A stretch of DNA of 64,000 bases from Paraburkholderia terricola (GTDB taxonomy: Bacteria; Pseudomonadota; Gammaproteobacteria; Burkholderiales; Burkholderiaceae): assembly GCF_900142195.1 (NCBI RefSeq), contig NZ_FRAB01000017.1, positions 1-64,000 on the forward strand, read 5' to 3'. The notes under the pieces are model-generated. The model was not told where the DNA came from. It searched no databases and saw only the letters and a list, made by a program, of their open reading frames with translations. The position numbers were made by a program, and so were the translations under genes. Below are positions 60,716-64,000 of the stretch, in pieces (positions within the stretch are counted from its first letter, which is position 1; every line of letters starts with the position of its first letter).

Positions 60716-62901
60716 GCACGCTCGAACACACCAGTTCGACGCCGCCGGAACTCGATGACATCGACATCGGCGTGAATCTGCCTGCGCCGACCGATTTCAG
60801 CATCGCGCTCGCCGAGGGTTTCGCGCGCCGCATCGGCACGCTGGCGCGGCGCGGCGGCGCGTCGGCCGAGGCGGTGAAATGGGCGGCGCGGGGCGCGTTC
60901 GCCGCGAGCCGCGCGACGGCCGAGGGGCACGTATGCGTGCCCCTCGCGGTGCTGGCGCGACGCTTCGAGGCATCGGGCGCGGAGGTGCGCGCGGCGCTGT
61001 TCGCAAGCGGCATGGCGAGCGACGGTTCGCAGAGCGCCGCGGCGTTGCGTCCGTTGGTGGTCGATGGGCAAGGGCGGTTATATCTGGCGCGCTACTACGA
61101 CTACGAGCGGCGGCTGGCGCGCTCGCTGGTGGGGCACGCGGATGCGGAGGCGCAGCGGGTGCGCGAGGACCAGGCCCGGAGTCGTGATCGTGTTGCGGGC
61201 GGTGGCGACGCCGCGACAGGCGCGGATGCGAGCGCCGACGCCAACGCCAAAACACTGCACGAGCGCCTGCTGCGTTACTTCGGTCCGCCGAAGGACGACG
61301 AACTCGACTGGCAGCGCGTCGCGGCCGTCATGGCGCTGTCAGGATGGCTCACCATCGTCAGCGGTGGGCCGGGCACGGGCAAGACCACGACCGTGGTGGG
61401 CGTGCTTGCCTGCTTGCTCGATGCGCGCGCCGATCTGCGAATCGCGCTCGCTGCGCCGACCGGCAAGGCGGCGCAGCGGATGCAGGAAGCCTTGCTCGCG
61501 CGCGCCGGCGAATTGCCGCCCGCGCTCGCCGCGCGCTTGCCGCAGACTTCGTACACGCTGCATCGTCTGCTTGGCTCGGGACCGGGGGGGCGTTTCCGGC
61601 ATCATCGCGACAATCCGCTGCCGTATGACGTTGTGGTGATCGACGAGGCGTCGATGATCGACGTCGCGATGGCCGCGCATCTGCTCGATGCGATCGCCCC
61701 GCGCACGCGTCTCGTGATGCTCGGAGACAAGGATCAGTTGGCCGCCGTCGAGGCCGGCGCGGTATTCGCGGAACTCAGCGCGCGGCCGGACTTCACGTCA
61801 GCCGGGATGCAGCGGATCGCCGCCGCGTTGGGTATCGCGGAGGCGCGGCTCGCGCAAGCATTGCCGCGCGCATCGCGAAGCGTCCACGAGCAGCGAGGCG
61901 GCCGGTCCACTCGTGAAGAAGCGCCGGACGATTTTCATGCACCGTTCGACGATCTGTTCGCGCGTGCCGATGCGCCGGATGCTGTCGTTGAGGGCGCCGA
62001 TGGCGATCTGTTCGAACACGCCGTGTCGTCTGCCTACGCGTCGGCGATGGGAGCGGCGGCATCACCGCTTCAAAGCCCGCTCGCCGACTGTGTCGTCTGG
62101 CTCGAGCGCAATTATCGCTTCGGCCTCGAATCGCCGATCGGCCGCTTGTCGCTCGCGATCCGCAACGGCTCGGCGAACGCGGCGCTCGACGTCTTGAGCC
62201 TCGATCCGCTCGAACCATGCGCCGCGGCGCTTCACGAAGATACCCACGCGACGCTTGCCGAGCGCACGGTCGCGCGGCTCGCCGCGGGCTTCGCGCCGTA
62301 TGCGGACGCCCTCGCCGCGGCGCTCGCCGCCGAAACGCCGGACCCGTTGCCGCTTTTCGATGCGTTGAACCGCTTCCGCGTGTTGTGCGCGACGCGTTCG
62401 GGGCCGCGCGGCGTCGATCAGGTGAATGCGGTCATGGCGGCTCAAGTGAGACGCTCGGCCGGCGTGACGCTCGCCGTGGGCGCGCAATGGTTCGCGGGAC
62501 GGCCGGTGATGGTCACGCGCAACGATTACGCGCTGGGCCTGTTCAACGGCGATATCGGCATCGCGCTGCCGGGCGCGGGCGGCGCGTTGCGGGTGTACTT
62601 TCGTACCGGTGACGGCGGTCTGCGCGCGGTCTCGCCGGCCGCGCTCCCGCCGCACGACACGGCGTTCGCGCTCACGGTCCACAAGTCGCAAGGCTCCGAG
62701 TTCGAGCACGCGGTGCTGATGCTGCCGTCGGCGTTCAGCCGGGTGTTGTCGCGCGAGCTCGTGTACACGGCGATCACCCGGGCGCGCGAGCGGGTGGAAG
62801 TGATTGGTTCGCGGGCCGTGCTGGCGCAGGCTATCGAGACGCCGACGCAGCGTGACTCGGGGCTGGCCGCAAGAATCGCGGAGGCGTCGGGTAACGCGTA
62901 G
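60712..62901 (+). CDS. recD: RecD, exodeoxyribonuclease V alpha subunit
   Basis: The 729-residue product has Walker A GGPGTGKTTT (218-227 region, K224), Walker B VVVIDEASMIDVAMAAHLLD, and C-terminal ALTVHKSQGSEFEHAVLMLP with VYTAITRARERVEVIG. It is the 5'-3' helicase of RecBCD. It exceeds E. coli RecD (608) because of a linker near residues 150-185 and an acidic, Ala-rich insertion near 365-455, before LADCVVWLERNYRF. The start overlaps the recB stop. Confidence 0.95.
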   Translation: MSTLEHTSSTPPELDDIDIGVNLPAPTDFSIALAEGFARRIGTLARRGGASAEAVKWAARGAFAASRATAEGHVCVPLAVLARRFEASGAEVRAALFASGMASDGSQSAAALRPLVVDGQGRLYLARYYDYERRLARSLVGHADAEAQRVREDQARSRDRVAGGGDAATGADASADANAKTLHERLLRYFGPPKDDELDWQRVAAVMALSGWLTIVSGGPGTGKTTTVVGVLACLLDARADLRIALAAPTGKAAQRMQEALLARAGELPPALAARLPQTSYTLHRLLGSGPGGRFRHHRDNPLPYDVVVIDEASMIDVAMAAHLLDAIAPRTRLVMLGDKDQLAAVEAGAVFAELSARPDFTSAGMQRIAAALGIAEARLAQALPRASRSVHEQRGGRSTREEAPDDFHAPFDDLFARADAPDAVVEGADGDLFEHAVSSAYASAMGAAASPLQSPLADCVVWLERNYRFGLESPIGRLSLAIRNGSANAALDVLSLDPLEPCAAALHEDTHATLAERTVARLAAGFAPYADALAAALAAETPDPLPLFDALNRFRVLCATRSGPRGVDQVNAVMAAQVRRSAGVTLAVGAQWFAGRPVMVTRNDYALGLFNGDIGIALPGAGGALRVYFRTGDGGLRAVSPAALPPHDTAFALTVHKSQGSEFEHAVLMLPSAFSRVLSRELVYTAITRARERVEVIGSRAVLAQAIETPTQRDSGLAARIAEASGNA

Positions 62902-63013
62902 CGGTGCGGCATGGCGGCGGCGCTATCGATGAAGCGGCCATGCCGACGGCGCAAGCGGTTTTCGGCGCCGCGGCCGCTGTGTACACTTGCACCTCTTTAC
63001 CCAATCCCCTGTC

Positions 63014-63418
63014 ATGACATCCCGCTATCCGATCCCGCCGAACGAAATCGAATTGACCGCGGTGCGCGCGCAGGGAGCGGGCGGCCAAAACGTCAACAAG
63101 GTATCGAGCGCCATTCATCTGCGCTTCGACGTGCGCGCGTCGTCGTTGCCGGAAGTGCTGAAAATGCATCTGCTCGCGCTGTCCGATCACCGGCTTACGC
63201 GTGACGGCGTGGTCATCATCAAGGCGCAGGAGCATCGTACTCAGGAGATGAATCGCGCGGCGGCGCTCGCGCGGCTCGACGAACTGATCGAAAGCGTCAG
63301 CGTCACGCGCAAGCCGCGCTTCGCGACCCGGCCGACGCGCGCGTCGAATCTGCGGCGTCTCGACAGCAAGGCCAAGCGCAGCGAGATCAAATCCGGCCGC
63401 GGGCGAGTGGACGATTAA
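63014..63418 (+). CDS. arfB: ArfB (YaeJ) ribosome-rescue peptidyl-tRNA hydrolase
   Basis: The 134-residue product has the class I release-factor catalytic GGQ (23-25) in RAQGAGGQNVNK and a C-terminal basic tail (RRLDSKAKRSEIKSGRGRV) that enters the empty mRNA channel of stalled ribosomes. Length matches the family (about 140). ATG 63014 is chosen because similarity starts there. It ends in a 4-base convergent overlap with the EAL gene (TTAA at 63415-63418). Confidence 0.93.
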   Translation: MTSRYPIPPNEIELTAVRAQGAGGQNVNKVSSAIHLRFDVRASSLPEVLKMHLLALSDHRLTRDGVVIIKAQEHRTQEMNRAAALARLDELIESVSVTRKPRFATRPTRASNLRRLDSKAKRSEIKSGRGRVDD

Positions 63419-64000
63419 CGCTTGCCGCTGCGTCCGCCGGCGCGCGCAATGGCGCTCGGGCTCGTCGGCACGAAGTCGACGCAAAGCACATGCATGCCGT
63501 CATGCTCGAACGCGATGGCCGCGGTGTAGCAGTCCTCGCCGTCGGCCAGCGAATAGTGCGGACCCATCATGGCGACGCGCCCCGGCGCCGCGAGCGCATG
63601 CTTGAAATAGGCGCGCCGCGACCAGTTGCTGCGCGTGTTCGTGTAAAGCGGCGCGAGCCGCAGCGGAGGCGGCGGCACGCTAACGGCGGTGATCGACGGC
63701 TGGGTCTGCTCGCCGCGACTATCGGTGATGAACACCCGGCGCGCTTCGCGCAGATGCGACACTTCTTGCGCCGCGTCGCGCAGATCGCCGCTGAGCTTGT
63801 AGGCGTCGGCCGCGGCCAGCACCGCCTCCGCAAAACCTTCAAAACCGATCCGCTGATGGCGCGCGTGCGCGCGTTCGTAGTCGGCGAATTTGCCCCACAT
63901 CGACTCGAGCAACGCGGGCACCTTGGCGCACGCCGCCTGCACCGAACTCTGCGGCTGACCGAGCCAGAAACCCTGCACGAAATCCACGTCGGCCTGCATG
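63415..64000 (-). CDS. C-terminal part of an EAL-domain c-di-GMP phosphodiesterase (partial)
   Basis: The frame is open to the right edge of the window, so the gene starts outside. The right-edge residues QADVDFVQGFWLGQP match the end of an EAL domain (the family's conserved 'D-x-x-Q-G-x-x-x-x-x-P'). A C-terminal ~165-residue domain follows with SVPPPPLRLAPLYTNTRSNW and MGPHYSLADGEDCYTAAIAF, like a PAS/Cache-type sensor. It would degrade cyclic-di-GMP. The catalytic EAL residues are outside the window. Confidence 0.75.
   Translation of the reverse strand, partial: MQADVDFVQGFWLGQPQSSVQAACAKVPALLESMWGKFADYERAHARHQRIGFEGFAEAVLAAADAYKLSGDLRDAAQEVSHLREARRVFITDSRGEQTQPSITAVSVPPPPLRLAPLYTNTRSNWSRRAYFKHALAAPGRVAMMGPHYSLADGEDCYTAAIAFEHDGMHVLCVDFVPTSPSAIARAGGRSGKR

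Overview
The window looks like a chromosomal segment of a GC-rich betaproteobacterium of the Burkholderia/Paraburkholderia group. The evidence is high-GC coding sequence, a recC-recB-recD operon next to an ArfB-type gene, a large FUSC-family transporter, a trimeric autotransporter with an ESPR-type signal, and low-oxygen-type stress genes typical of that group. The genus is inferred; no rRNA or tRNA gene lies in the window.

Positions 1 to about 29,350 are most of a tailed prophage whose left end, and presumably its integrase, lies outside the window. A leftward immunity block (repressor, small membrane proteins) faces a rightward early block (Cro-like protein, CII-like protein, an unknown protein, a Toprim/FtsK-gamma/VapE-type replication protein). 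A zinc-finger protein follows, which I propose is the late regulator. The late operon combines a lambda-type head (TerS, TerL/gpA, gpW, portal, ClpP-like protease, gpD, gpE, FII) with a P2-type contractile tail (Z-like, V, W, J, I, fibre, fibre chaperone, sheath, tube, E/E', tape measure, U, X, D). It ends with a lysis cassette. Repeated operators surround the repressor, and several intrinsic-terminator-like hairpins sit inside the late operon.

Positions 29.4-35.4 kb are host DNA with a low-oxygen/stress flavour: two decayed gene fragments, a CreA-family protein, a secreted protein, a P-type cation ATPase, a membrane protein and a tandem universal stress protein. Two FNR/ANR-like boxes occur here. 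Positions 35.4-43.1 kb are a plastic region. A module of about 1.35 kb (small unknown protein plus single-domain response regulator) is present twice in direct orientation, flanking a LysR regulator and a C-terminally truncated winged-helix/NB-ARC-type regulator. Degenerate repeats and long gene-poor stretches surround it.

Positions 43.1-50.2 kb hold a trimeric autotransporter adhesin and a leftward operon of a sugar epimerase and two glycosyltransferases (surface polysaccharide or glycosylation). Positions 50.5-64 kb look like core chromosome: a small membrane protein, a FUSC transporter, recC-recB-recD with overlapping starts and stops, arfB, and the C-terminal part of an EAL-domain protein running off the right edge.
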